Shown here one piece after another: positions 7,709 to 14,829 of a stretch of DNA of 24,814 bases (the stretch's first letter is position 1; each line of letters begins with the position of its first letter). Under the pieces are notes generated by a model. It did not search any database, was not told the origin of the DNA, and was given only the letters and a program-made list of their open reading frames with translations. The position numbers were made by a program, and so were the translations under genes. This DNA comes from Solirubrobacterales bacterium (GTDB taxonomy: Bacteria; Actinomycetota; Thermoleophilia; Solirubrobacterales; 70-9). The stretch is from contig JAUQWL010000145.1 of NCBI GenBank assembly GCA_030835185.1, forward strand, positions 1-24,814, written 5' to 3'.

Positions 7709-8746
7709 ATGAACGCAGAAAAGGACGGGATCGCCCGCGGAGCACTCGAAGAGTGGTTCGCATCCAGGATCCCGACGCTCGAGCCCCCGCTCGACTACGA
7801 AACGATCCACGGGGGGCTTTCCAACCTCACTTTCCTGGTCACCGATCAGGCCGCCTCGCGGTGGGTGTTGCGCCGCCCGCCGCTCGGGGAGCGACTGGGG
7901 TCGGCCCACGACATGGGTCGCGAGGTCCGCGTGGTCACCGCCCTGGCCGAGACGGCGGTACCGGTTCCGCCGGTGATCGGCTACTGCGATGACGATTCGG
8001 TCACCGGTGCCCCGTTCTACGTGATGGAGTTCGTCGAGGGCCCGGTCCTGCGGGCGCCCGAGCAGGCGGCGTTGTTTCCCTCTCCCGACCAGCGGCGGCG
8101 AATCGGCGAAGGACTGGTCGAGACGATGGCGGCGATTCACGCACTCGATCCGGACGAGATCGGACTGGGAGACCTCGGCCGGCATGATGGCTATGTTGCC
8201 CGCCAGCTGCGCCGCTGGTCCGGTCAGTGGGAGAAGTCGAAGACGCGCGAGTTGCCCCTGGTCGAAGAGGTCCACCGGAAGCTGCTCGAGACGATCCCCG
8301 AGCAGACCGAAACCACGATCGTCCACGGCGACTACCGGCTCGACAATGTCATCTACAGCCCGCTTGGCGAGGTTGCCGCGGTGGTCGACTGGGAGCTTTG
8401 CACGCTCGGCGATCCGCTGGCCGATCTCGGCCTGCTGATGGTCTACTGGGTCGAGCCCGATGACGAAGTGATTCCGCTTTTCCGTCCGGCCACGGTCGAA
8501 CCGGGATTCCCGAGCCGGGTTGAGCTTGCCGCCCACTACGCCGCGGTCTCCGGGCGTGACATTTCCGGCCTCGACTATTTCGTCGCGCTCGGCTACTGGA
8601 AGCTGGCGGTCATCCTCGAGGGAGTGCTGGCCCGCTTCCGCGGCGGTCAGTACGGCGAGGATGCCAGGGACGGCGGCAGCGATTTTGCCGAGGCAGTCGA
8701 GGCTCTGGCCGGGGCCGCCCTGCGGGCAGTCTCACGCGCCGACTGA
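7709..8746 (+). CDS. APH-like kinase (ACAD10/ACAD11 N-terminal-type phosphotransferase)
   Basis: A 345-aa aminoglycoside-phosphotransferase-fold kinase. The catalytic loop HGDYRLDN (206-213, Asp208) and metal site VVDWELCTLGDPLADL (225-240, Asp227) are intact. The N-lobe has ETIHGGLSNLTFLVT and WVLRRPPLGE, with Arg where many APHs show Lys. The segments VLRRPPLG, CDDDSVTGAPFYVMEFVEG and HGDYRLDN closely resemble, from memory, the kinase domain of animal ACAD10/ACAD11. That domain phosphorylates 4-hydroxyacyl-CoA, as does LvaA of Pseudomonas. The gene ends three bases from the convergent acyl-CoA dehydrogenase, whose sequence matches the other half of ACAD11. I therefore infer an acyl-CoA substrate; antibiotic resistance is unlikely. 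The start has TAAGCT six bases upstream and no Shine-Dalgarno. Confidence 0.88.
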   Translation: MNAEKDGIARGALEEWFASRIPTLEPPLDYETIHGGLSNLTFLVTDQAASRWVLRRPPLGERLGSAHDMGREVRVVTALAETAVPVPPVIGYCDDDSVTGAPFYVMEFVEGPVLRAPEQAALFPSPDQRRRIGEGLVETMAAIHALDPDEIGLGDLGRHDGYVARQLRRWSGQWEKSKTRELPLVEEVHRKLLETIPEQTETTIVHGDYRLDNVIYSPLGEVAAVVDWELCTLGDPLADLGLLMVYWVEPDDEVIPLFRPATVEPGFPSRVELAAHYAAVSGRDISGLDYFVALGYWKLAVILEGVLARFRGGQYGEDARDGGSDFAEAVEALAGAALRAVSRAD

Positions 8747-8749
8747 GGT

Positions 8750-9985
8750 TCAGCCTGCGTTCTCGCCCGCTGCTTCGCGTTTCTTCAGCTGGCGACCGGT
8801 CTCACGCCGGGCGATCACCATTTTGTGGACCTCGTCGGCGCCGTCAACCAGCTTCAGCATTCGGCTGAAGCGCCACATCGATGCCAGCGGGGTATCGTCG
8901 GAGACACCGAGACCGCCGTGGACCTGGATCGCGCGGTCGAGCACGTTCATCACCATGTTGGCTGCGACCACCTTGATCATCGAGATCTCCTGACGGGCGG
9001 CCCGCTTGCCCACGGTGTCCATCTTCCAGGCGGCGTTCATGGTGAGCAGTCTGGCCTGGTCGATTTCCATGCGTGACAGCGCAATGAAGTCCTGGACGAA
9101 CTGCTTGTCGGAAAGCGGCCCCCCGAAGGCTTCGCGGTCGGCTGCCCGCAGGCACATCATCTCCAGGGCCCGCTCAGCCGTGCCGATCGCCCTCATGCAG
9201 TGGTGGATCCGACCCGGGCCGAGCCTGTCCTGAGCGATCAGGAAACCGGCGCCGCGCACGCCGAGGAGGTTCTCCCCGGGTACGCGGCAGTCCTCGAAGA
9301 GCACCTCCCAGTGACCCGGACCCGCCGAGTGGCCCATGACCGAGATCGGCCGCACCAGCTTGAAGCCGGGGTTGTCGATCGGCACGCAGATCATCGAAGC
9401 CCGGGCATACGGGTTGCCTTCGGACTCGGTGATCACCATGGCGATCGATAATTCGGCTCCGTTGGCCCCGGTCGAGTACCACTTGCGCCCGTTGATGACC
9501 CACTCGTCACCGTCGAGTTCCGCCGACGCGGCGAGGCCGGTCGGGTCGGAGCCGGAGGTGTCGGGCTCGGTCATCGAGAAACAGCTGCGCGTCTCGCCCT
9601 CGAGCAGCGGGGTCAGCCAGCGGGCCTTCTGCCCGTCGCTGCCGTGCTCGGCGAGAATTTCCATGTTGCCGGTGTCGGGGGCTCCGCAGTTGAAGGCCAT
9701 CGGGGCGACTCCGGGGCTTCGGCCCATCTCTTCGCAGAGGACGGCGTACTGCCAGTTGTTCAGACCGGCGCCGTACTCGTCACCGGGCATGAACAGGTTC
9801 CAGAGCCCCTGTTCGCGTGCCCGGGCCCGGATCTCCACCAGCGCCTGCGGATAGGCCACACCCGGACCGACCTCGCGGTCCAGCGCCTCGTAAAGCTCTG
9901 CCTCGCGCGGGAGGATGTGCTCGTCCATGAATGCCTTGAGGCGGTCACGGAGCTCCAGTATCTCGTCGCCTACTTGGAAGTCCAT
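8750..9985 (-). CDS. Acyl-CoA dehydrogenase, ACAD10/ACAD11-like
   Basis: An FAD-dependent acyl-CoA dehydrogenase of 411 aa. The flavin-binding segment CFSMTEPDTSGSDPTGL (135-151) and the C-terminal four-helix half are complete. GRIHHCMRAIGTAERAL (258-274), IDQARLLTMNAAWKMDT (308-324) and IQVHGGLGVSDDTPLASM (353-370) are those I remember from animal ACAD11. At the usual catalytic-glutamate position (YEGT in medium-chain enzymes) it has DGADEVH (381-387), an Asp, as in the ACAD10/11 branch. I chose the ATG at 9985 because the protein then begins at the first helix; the frame is open to 10114 but overlaps the reductase. The reductase stop is ten bases upstream, so they are co-transcribed. It converges on the APH-like kinase. 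Confidence 0.93.
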   Translation of the reverse strand: MDFQVGDEILELRDRLKAFMDEHILPREAELYEALDREVGPGVAYPQALVEIRARAREQGLWNLFMPGDEYGAGLNNWQYAVLCEEMGRSPGVAPMAFNCGAPDTGNMEILAEHGSDGQKARWLTPLLEGETRSCFSMTEPDTSGSDPTGLAASAELDGDEWVINGRKWYSTGANGAELSIAMVITESEGNPYARASMICVPIDNPGFKLVRPISVMGHSAGPGHWEVLFEDCRVPGENLLGVRGAGFLIAQDRLGPGRIHHCMRAIGTAERALEMMCLRAADREAFGGPLSDKQFVQDFIALSRMEIDQARLLTMNAAWKMDTVGKRAARQEISMIKVVAANMVMNVLDRAIQVHGGLGVSDDTPLASMWRFSRMLKLVDGADEVHKMVIARRETGRQLKKREAAGENAG

Positions 9986-9995
9986 GGCCGGGAGG

Positions 9996-10733
9996 CTACT
10001 GCCGCGGCCGGTAGCGGGCGAAAAGCTCACCTTCGTTCTCCAGCAGTTCCTCCAGCCGCTTTCGCCGCGGTTCGACCAGGGCGCCTTCGAGGATGCGCGG
10101 CGAGGGTTCGCCACCGATCAGTTCGGGGGAGACGGTGAGAAAGAGATCGTCGACTGCGTCGGCCGCCTCGAGCTGACCGAAAAGGTGCGGGCCGCCTTCG
10201 CAGAGGACTGCCCGGATTCCGTGTTCGCTTCTCAACTGGAGCAGCACCGTGTCGATCGAGATCGCTTCGTCGAAACGGCGGACGCTCATCGAGGTGGCGG
10301 TTTCCGGTGCGGGTTCTTCGCTGTTGGTGAAGACCAGGATGCGGCCCGCACCTTCAGTGAAGATCGGAGCGTCGAAGGGCAGATTCAGCTCTCCGCTGAC
10401 GATCACCGCCAGGGGGTCGCGGGACAGACCGGCCCGTTCGCGCTCGGCCCGCGCGCGGGCGTCCCTGACCAGTCGTCCGTAACGCTCGGCTCTGATCGTT
10501 CCCGCACCGACCATGACTGCGTCGAAACGCCGACGCAGCTTGAGCAGGAACTCGGAGTCGAGATCGCTGCCCAGGTCCTTGGAGCGGCCACGGACACTCG
10601 CCCGGCCGTCCAGCGTCGTGATCATGTTGGCCGCGACGAAAGGCCGGTCTTCGCGAGGATGGTCGAACGGCCGGTAAGCGGTCACGATTTTGTCCACTGA
10701 GGCCGGTCCGGGCTCGGGAAACAGTCGGCGCAT
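9996..10733 (-). CDS. RibD C-terminal-like pyrimidine reductase family protein
   Basis: A 245-aa protein of the RibD_C / dihydrofolate-reductase-like fold, which in RibD reduces the ribosylamino-uracil intermediate of riboflavin synthesis with NADPH. Recognisable parts are FVAANMITTLDGRASV (the substrate-binding start), a middle FDAVMVGAGTIRAE and the late CEGGPHLFGQL block. The deaminase half of RibD is absent, and no other riboflavin gene is near, so it may be a stand-alone reductase of another substrate. The ATG at 10733 gives the normal family N-terminus. It lies 22 bases after the sulfotransferase stop and ten bases before the ACAD start. A flavin-related reductase beside an FAD enzyme is suggestive only. 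Confidence 0.87.
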   Translation of the reverse strand: MRRLFPEPGPASVDKIVTAYRPFDHPREDRPFVAANMITTLDGRASVRGRSKDLGSDLDSEFLLKLRRRFDAVMVGAGTIRAERYGRLVRDARARAERERAGLSRDPLAVIVSGELNLPFDAPIFTEGAGRILVFTNSEEPAPETATSMSVRRFDEAISIDTVLLQLRSEHGIRAVLCEGGPHLFGQLEAADAVDDLFLTVSPELIGGEPSPRILEGALVEPRRKRLEELLENEGELFARYRPRQ

Positions 10734-10755
10734 GACCGTCAGGGGCCGATCGGGA

Positions 10756-11748
10756 TCAGGAGTAGTCGTTCCAACTGCCGAACCTGTGGCCGGCGAAATC
10801 CTCCAGGGCGGCGACATCTTCGCGGAAGCGGCCCTTCAGGGTGACCATCAGGTCGTCGGGGATTTCCGGCTTGGGGGCCGGTGGCTTGTCCGGGCTGTGG
10901 ACGACCTTCTCGACCATCCATCGCATCGATTCCGGCAGACGGTCGAAGTTCCGGTCGAGCGAACGGAAGCCCGGAAGCTTGATCAGCTTCTCCATGAACT
11001 GGTACTTGTCGTCCTGCTTGGCGCTCGACTTCTCCCACTCCCGGTCGAACTGTTCCGAGGTGAAGTCCGGATCCACTTCGAGGAAAGCAAATGCCTTTCG
11101 CATCGTGCCCTCGCGGTCGCTCCCCAGTTCTTCCTGGGTGATGACCTCGATCTGATCCCGGTCGAAGTTCTCGAGGTAGGGCTGGAGCTGCATCCAGTAC
11201 ATCGAACGCTGGATGTACGAACTGTCGGCAAGTGAGAGGGTCGGCTCGAAGTCGCGGGTCTCGTATCCCGCGCCGGTCGCGTGGACCCAGTGGGAGAGGA
11301 TCCGCCGGATCGGATCGCGCACCATGTAGATGAGCTTGGCATCCGGGCAGTACTGGTGGATCCTTTCGGCGACTCCGTTGAACCGTGGCCGGTTGGTGTA
11401 GTGCGGGGAGGATTCGCCGTTGACCTTGAAGCGGCTGTCGAAACGGCCCCGGTACCAGTCGAGACCGAGATCCCAGTTCTGCTCGGCGGCGAAGAAGTTG
11501 AGTTCCTTCGGCTTCGACATGTGGATCTCGGGATGGAGGCCGAGGTAGTGGTGGATCGAGGTGGTGCCACACTTGAGCCCGCCGATGATCATGAAGTTCG
11601 GCAATGTGTCGTAACGGCCCTTGCGGCGCGGCAGGCGGCGGTTTCGGTCTGCGGTGAACCTTTCCTTCGCCCGCGAGCACATCGCGTCGTCGGCGGGGTC
11701 GTAGGTGGCGGTCGGTTCTTCCTGGTTTGTCCTGGCGGTCTCAGACAC
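10756..11748 (-). CDS. Sulfotransferase domain protein
   Basis: A PAPS-dependent sulfotransferase of about 330 aa. The 5'-phosphosulfate loop is FMIIGGLKCGTTSIHHYLG (52-70) and the 3'-phosphate motif is YMVRDPIRRILSHW. A family-typical 'MSKPKELNFFA' sits between them. The acceptor, glycan, lipid or small molecule, cannot be told. The first 45 residues are polar and basic, without a signal peptide or membrane helix. The start is GTG 11748, supported by a TACACT hexamer exactly eight bases upstream; an internal ATG 22 codons later is the alternative. The frame is open to 12816 but is antisense to the DUF2804 gene there. It heads a minus-strand run with the reductase and ACAD and shares its promoter region with the divergent DUF2804 gene. 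Confidence 0.88.
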   Translation of the reverse strand: MSETARTNQEEPTATYDPADDAMCSRAKERFTADRNRRLPRRKGRYDTLPNFMIIGGLKCGTTSIHHYLGLHPEIHMSKPKELNFFAAEQNWDLGLDWYRGRFDSRFKVNGESSPHYTNRPRFNGVAERIHQYCPDAKLIYMVRDPIRRILSHWVHATGAGYETRDFEPTLSLADSSYIQRSMYWMQLQPYLENFDRDQIEVITQEELGSDREGTMRKAFAFLEVDPDFTSEQFDREWEKSSAKQDDKYQFMEKLIKLPGFRSLDRNFDRLPESMRWMVEKVVHSPDKPPAPKPEIPDDLMVTLKGRFREDVAALEDFAGHRFGSWNDYS

Positions 11749-11755
11749 AGCGAAG

Positions 11756-11762
11756 TAGTGTA
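11756..11762. promoter_or_regulatory. Shared symmetric -10 element, divergent leaderless promoter pair
   Basis: The heptamer TAGTGTA reads TAGTGT on the plus strand and TACACT on the minus strand, both TAnnnT -10 hexamers. Each is exactly eight bases from its start codon: GTG 11770 on the plus strand and GTG 11748 on the minus strand. Neither gene has a usable Shine-Dalgarno sequence here. Confidence 0.55.
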
Positions 11763-11769
11763 GCCGGAC

Positions 11770-12669
11770 GTGACCGGATTGATTGGCAGGCTCAGAGGGG
11801 GAGTGAACGGCCACGCCGGGATGCCGTGGCGCGGGCCCGGCCCGGGGCGGCCCGATCTTCCACTGCCACCCGGTCCGATGCCCGCGATCAGCCGGGCGAA
11901 CCTGCGTAAACGGTGGCGCTACGTCGGTTACTACGGCGAGCAGCTGATGTTCTGTGCCGCCTGGGCCGAGGTCGGTCCGCTCAGGACCACTTTCTGGTCC
12001 CTCTGGGACCGTGAAGCCGGACGTTTCCTGGAAGGCACCCGCATCCGTCCGGGCAGACCCGGGCTCACGATCGACGGCGACCGGCTGGAGCTCCAATCCG
12101 GGCCGGTCCGGGCGTCGCTTCTTCTCGGGCAGAGCGAGCCGGTCGAGGTCGTCTGCCCGAGCGGCAGGGGCTGGGGATGGACTCGCAAGCGTGCCGGCGT
12201 CCCCCTCAGCGGCACGATCGAGGTGACCGGCGGGGCAGCCGGCGCAGGCCGTCGGTGGGACGTCGACGGAGTCGGGGTCGACGACCAGTCGGCCGGGTAC
12301 CAGGCCCGTCACACCCGCTGGAGCTGGTCGGCCGGGGTGGGTCGGACAGTCGAGGGCTTTGACATCGCCTGGAACCTGACCGCCGGGATCAACGATCCGA
12401 TCACCGGCAGCGAACGCGCGGTGTGGATCGACGGTGAGCCGCTGGAGCCGGAACCGGTGGTCTTCACCTGCCTCGACCGGGTGGACTTCCTGGGGGGCGA
12501 CCGGCTGGACTTTCATTTCACACCGGGAGCCGAACGTCGCCGCCACGACAATTTCGGCCTGATCCGCTCCGATTACGTCCATCGCTTCGGGGAGTTCACC
12601 GGCTCGCTCGCCGGTCATGATCTGGCCGACGCGACCGGGGTGATGGAAGAGCACGCAGTCGTCTGGTAG
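11770..12669 (+). CDS. DUF2804 domain protein
   Basis: A 299-aa protein whose C-terminal two thirds match the DUF2804 pattern as I remember it. The blocks are DDQSAGYQARHTRWSWSAGV, FDIAWNLTAGINDPITGSER, VWIDGEPLEPE, LDFHFTPGAERRRHDNFG and the terminal GVMEEHAVVW. Many Trp, Asp and Gly residues suggest a beta-rich lipocalin-like barrel that might bind a lipid or carotenoid-like ligand; no enzymatic role is established. No signal peptide is visible. The GTG at 11770 is supported by TAGTGT eight bases upstream. GTG 11803 and ATG 11821 are later in-frame options; the conserved region begins only after them. Divergent from the sulfotransferase with 21 bases between starts. Confidence 0.78.
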   Translation: MTGLIGRLRGGVNGHAGMPWRGPGPGRPDLPLPPGPMPAISRANLRKRWRYVGYYGEQLMFCAAWAEVGPLRTTFWSLWDREAGRFLEGTRIRPGRPGLTIDGDRLELQSGPVRASLLLGQSEPVEVVCPSGRGWGWTRKRAGVPLSGTIEVTGGAAGAGRRWDVDGVGVDDQSAGYQARHTRWSWSAGVGRTVEGFDIAWNLTAGINDPITGSERAVWIDGEPLEPEPVVFTCLDRVDFLGGDRLDFHFTPGAERRRHDNFGLIRSDYVHRFGEFTGSLAGHDLADATGVMEEHAVVW

Positions 12670-12706
12670 CCCGTGCAGGAGCGTGCGCCCGGGGCGGTCT
12701 TCCTGC

Positions 12707-12731
12707 GGCCGGCCGTCTTCGCACGCCGGCC
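12707..12731. terminator. Possible hairpin between convergent genes
   Basis: GGCCGGC and its complement GCCGGCC form a seven-base stem with an eleven-base loop in the gap between the DUF2804 gene and the convergent anchored protein. No T-run follows on either strand, so its role as a terminator is uncertain. Nothing else was recognised in 12670-12776. Confidence 0.25.
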
Positions 12732-12776
12732 TGTCGCTCGCCGGGCCCGGAAGGCTTCGACGAGACGCGTGATCGT

Positions 12777-13439
12777 CTAACGGGCGCGGCCTTCGTGGAT
12801 CGAGCCGACTTTCCACTGCCAGGGAGGTTGCTCGTCAACCGGGAAGCGGACGTGATTGCGGCCGTCGAGCGTTTCCAGCGGGACCAGCATCGGTGTGTCG
12901 GAGAGCAGGACCCGCGTTCCCGAGGCGGCTTCGATCTCCGTCGGGCCGATCGTGCGCCGGATCGCCTCCCAGCCGATGCCGGGCCGGTAGAGCCACCAGG
13001 TGAGATTCACGCCTCCTCCCGATGGACGCCGGTCATCGACCTCCGTGAAGTAGGTGACCCGACGGTTGGCTGCAGTCAGCTTGAGGCCACGTTCACCCGA
13101 TTGCGGAACGGCGCAGCCCGGATTCCGGCAGTAACGGAAGTCGACCGGGACGAGCGGCCTGCCGCCGGCCCCCGACGCCGCAGCCGGCAGGGGGGCCAGC
13201 TGCCTGAGGGCCCGGGCGACGGACCAGCCGTAAGCCTCGACCGCCGGGTGGTGACGACAGGCGTCCGGGGCGCGCGGACCGCAGGCAATCCGGTTGGCGA
13301 TCCGTTCACCGAGTCCGCGGCGGGCTCCGTCGCCACCCGTCAGCGCCCCGAATCCGATCAGGACCGCGAGCACCCCGGCCACGAGCAGGACCAGGCCGGT
13401 CTGTTCGACAGTGGCTGAGCCGTTCGAGCCTTGAAACAC
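12777..13439 (-). CDS. Membrane-anchored hypothetical protein with prepilin-like N-terminus
   Basis: Using GTG 13439, the 220-aa product begins MFQGSNGSATVEQTG and runs into one hydrophobic helix (LVLLVAGVLAVLIGFGAL). A Gly followed by four residues and Glu at +5, right before the helix, is the layout of class III (pilin/TadE-like) leaders. The rest is probably extracytoplasmic, with cysteines in IACGPRAPDACRHH and FRYCRNPGCAVP that could pair. It looks to me like a family common in Thermoleophilia; no function is known. The frame continues to an ATG at 13694, adding 85 Pro/Gly/Ser-rich residues. A TAGTTT hexamer six bases before that ATG makes the longer form possible. I prefer the shorter one because pilin leaders are short. 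Confidence 0.65.
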   Translation of the reverse strand: MFQGSNGSATVEQTGLVLLVAGVLAVLIGFGALTGGDGARRGLGERIANRIACGPRAPDACRHHPAVEAYGWSVARALRQLAPLPAAASGAGGRPLVPVDFRYCRNPGCAVPQSGERGLKLTAANRRVTYFTEVDDRRPSGGGVNLTWWLYRPGIGWEAIRRTIGPTEIEAASGTRVLLSDTPMLVPLETLDGRNHVRFPVDEQPPWQWKVGSIHEGRAR

Positions 13440-13556
13440 CGCCGACCCCCGGCCGGGGGAAGATTCTCGGGTCGACGGCCGGCCAGGGGACGAAGTCCCG
13501 GGCGAGGCAGAATCGGGCCGTGCCGGCCCGGGTGATTCAGGCCGGAGGCACGGAGG

Positions 13557-13603
13557 GCCGGGTGGCGACAGGCCGGGCGTGCCGGGTGGCGACAGGCCGG
13601 GCG
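13557..13603. repeat. 24-bp direct repeat in the Pro-rich upstream extension
   Basis: A 23-base sequence at 13557-13579 recurs exactly at 13581-13603, a 24-base period. If the long form of the anchored protein is translated, the repeat is in frame and encodes eight residues of the LSPPGTPG type. It could equally be a non-coding GC-rich duplication. Confidence 0.75.
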
Positions 13604-13700
13604 GTGCACTCCTTCGGCACGCTGGAGGGCGATCGGCCGGGACCCCGCGGTCGGTCTCCGTTGGGATCAGGTTCGGGGCCGTGTTGCCTGTCATGGCCTG

Positions 13701-13706
13701 AAACTA
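13701..13706 (-). promoter_or_regulatory. Candidate -10 element upstream of the anchored protein
   Basis: TAGTTT on the minus strand, six bases before an ATG at 13694. It supports either a leaderless long form of the protein or a leader of about 260 bases before GTG 13439. Confidence 0.3.
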
Positions 13707-13751
13707 GGGGCGTTCCGCTCACATGATTTACGTCCGCACAGACCGAAGAGC

Positions 13752-13757
13752 TACATT
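13752..13757 (+). promoter_or_regulatory. Candidate -10 element of the 89-aa gene
   Basis: TACATT, six bases before the ATG at 13764. There is no Shine-Dalgarno sequence, so a leaderless start is likely. Confidence 0.4.
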
Positions 13758-13763
13758 TCAGTT

Positions 13764-14033
13764 ATGGAAGGATCACCTTTTGACATGTTCGGGGACCCGG
13801 ACGAACTGCGGGCAAGGATGCAGGAGATGGCCGATCAGATGCAGTCCTCGCAGCAGGTCGCGTGGGCCGACAACGCGATCCGGCTTGCGGTTGAGATGAC
13901 CGTGGCCTCGATCAACCGGCTCGACCTGACCGGGGGGACGGACGAGCAGGCGATTCAGGTCCGGGACGCGATCCGGATCGTCTTTCCCGAGGCGGTGACC
14001 CTGGTGCGCGAAGCCCGCCAGGGTCTGCGCTGA
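13764..14033 (+). CDS. Hypothetical protein, 89 aa, helical
   Basis: A small acidic protein I do not recognise. It looks all-helical: DPDELRARMQEMADQMQSSQ is a Met/Gln-rich amphipathic helix, followed by AIRLAVEMTVASINRLDLTG and VRDAIRIVFPEAVTLVREA. There are no cysteines, signal peptide or membrane segments. The ATG at 13764 has TACATT six bases upstream. The stop codon overlaps the probable CTG start of the alpha/beta-hydrolase-like gene (CTGA at 14030-14033), so the two are likely co-translated and may work together. Codon use is like that of neighbouring genes. Confidence 0.65.
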   Translation: MEGSPFDMFGDPDELRARMQEMADQMQSSQQVAWADNAIRLAVEMTVASINRLDLTGGTDEQAIQVRDAIRIVFPEAVTLVREARQGLR

Positions 14034-14809
14034 ACCGGCCCCACTCAATCTCGCGGGGCGACGGCCCCGCCGTCCTGCTGATCCACGGAACAGGGACCTC
14101 GTCGGCATGGTTCGGGGCCGCCCTGGAAGAACTCACGACCGAAGGCCGGGTGATCACCTTTGACCGGCCTGGCTGGGGCGCTTCGGAAGCTCCGGATGAC
14201 TATCGAAAGACCTCGATCGCCGAGCAGGCGATCGTCGCGGCCGGCGTGCTCCGGGATCAGCAGGTCGAACGGGCCCGTGTCCTCGGGCTCGGATTCGGCG
14301 CGGTGATCGCACTCGAACTCGCCCTGGCCGAACCCGATCTGGTCGAAAGCGCCGTGCTGTTCGAGCCGCCGCTCCTTGACACGTCGACACGGGCCACCGA
14401 GGGGATGTCGATCGACGTGGCGGCCATTCGCGAGGCGGCCGAAGAGGGAGGCGAAAAGGCGGTCTGGGAGCTGTTCCTTTCGGGAGGATTGCCGACCCTG
14501 GGCGCCGGGGCCGGGCGTCTGAAAGAGGGAAGCGTCGCAGCGGACGGCGCCGGGCCGGCGGACGACGGGCCGGCGGCGCCCCACACGCTGCTGGTCGAGC
14601 TCCCCGCGGTTCCGGCCTGGTCGCTGGACCCCGTACGGGTGGCCGCGATCAAAGCCCCGGTCACTGTGGCCACGGCACTTTCCACTCCGGCGCTGCTGGT
14701 CGAAGCGGCGGACGCTCTCGTGCCACGCATCCCCGGGGCGCGGCGGAGCGAGGTCCGGGAGTACGGCGCTTCCGGCGTCGTCGAACTGGTCGGTCGGATG
14801 CGAGCCTGA
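14030..14809 (+). CDS. Alpha/beta-hydrolase-fold protein without catalytic Ser; no canonical start codon
   Basis: The fold is clear: VLLIHGTGTSSAWFG (oxyanion region), VITFDRPGWGASEAPDDY and a strand-elbow-helix. The elbow reads G-L-G-F-G (86-90), with Gly88 where the family has the nucleophile (G-x-S-x-G). The C-terminal region that normally supplies the catalytic His (REYGASGVVELVG) has none, so hydrolase activity is unlikely. No ATG, GTG or TTG lies in frame between the stop at 13892 and a GTG at 14150, which would delete the first two strands. CTG 14030 is attractive: it overlaps the upstream stop (CTGA) and has AGGG about six bases before it. A decaying gene is the alternative. From CTG the length is 259 aa. 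Confidence 0.6.
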   Translation: MNRPHSISRGDGPAVLLIHGTGTSSAWFGAALEELTTEGRVITFDRPGWGASEAPDDYRKTSIAEQAIVAAGVLRDQQVERARVLGLGFGAVIALELALAEPDLVESAVLFEPPLLDTSTRATEGMSIDVAAIREAAEEGGEKAVWELFLSGGLPTLGAGAGRLKEGSVAADGAGPADDGPAAPHTLLVELPAVPAWSLDPVRVAAIKAPVTVATALSTPALLVEAADALVPRIPGARRSEVREYGASGVVELVGRMRA

Positions 14810-14829
14810 AGGCCGTCCGATGTGATGTC

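Noticed and set aside
7658..8536. Upstream continuation of the histidine kinase frame
   Set aside because: Entirely antisense to the APH-like kinase, with no domain; the PAS region begins at 7657.
7709..8746. Aminoglycoside-resistance phosphotransferase
   Set aside because: The kinase fold is shared, but the family segments and the neighbouring ACAD point to an acyl-CoA substrate.
11749..12816. Upstream continuation of the sulfotransferase frame
   Set aside because: Antisense to the DUF2804 gene, which has clear family blocks.
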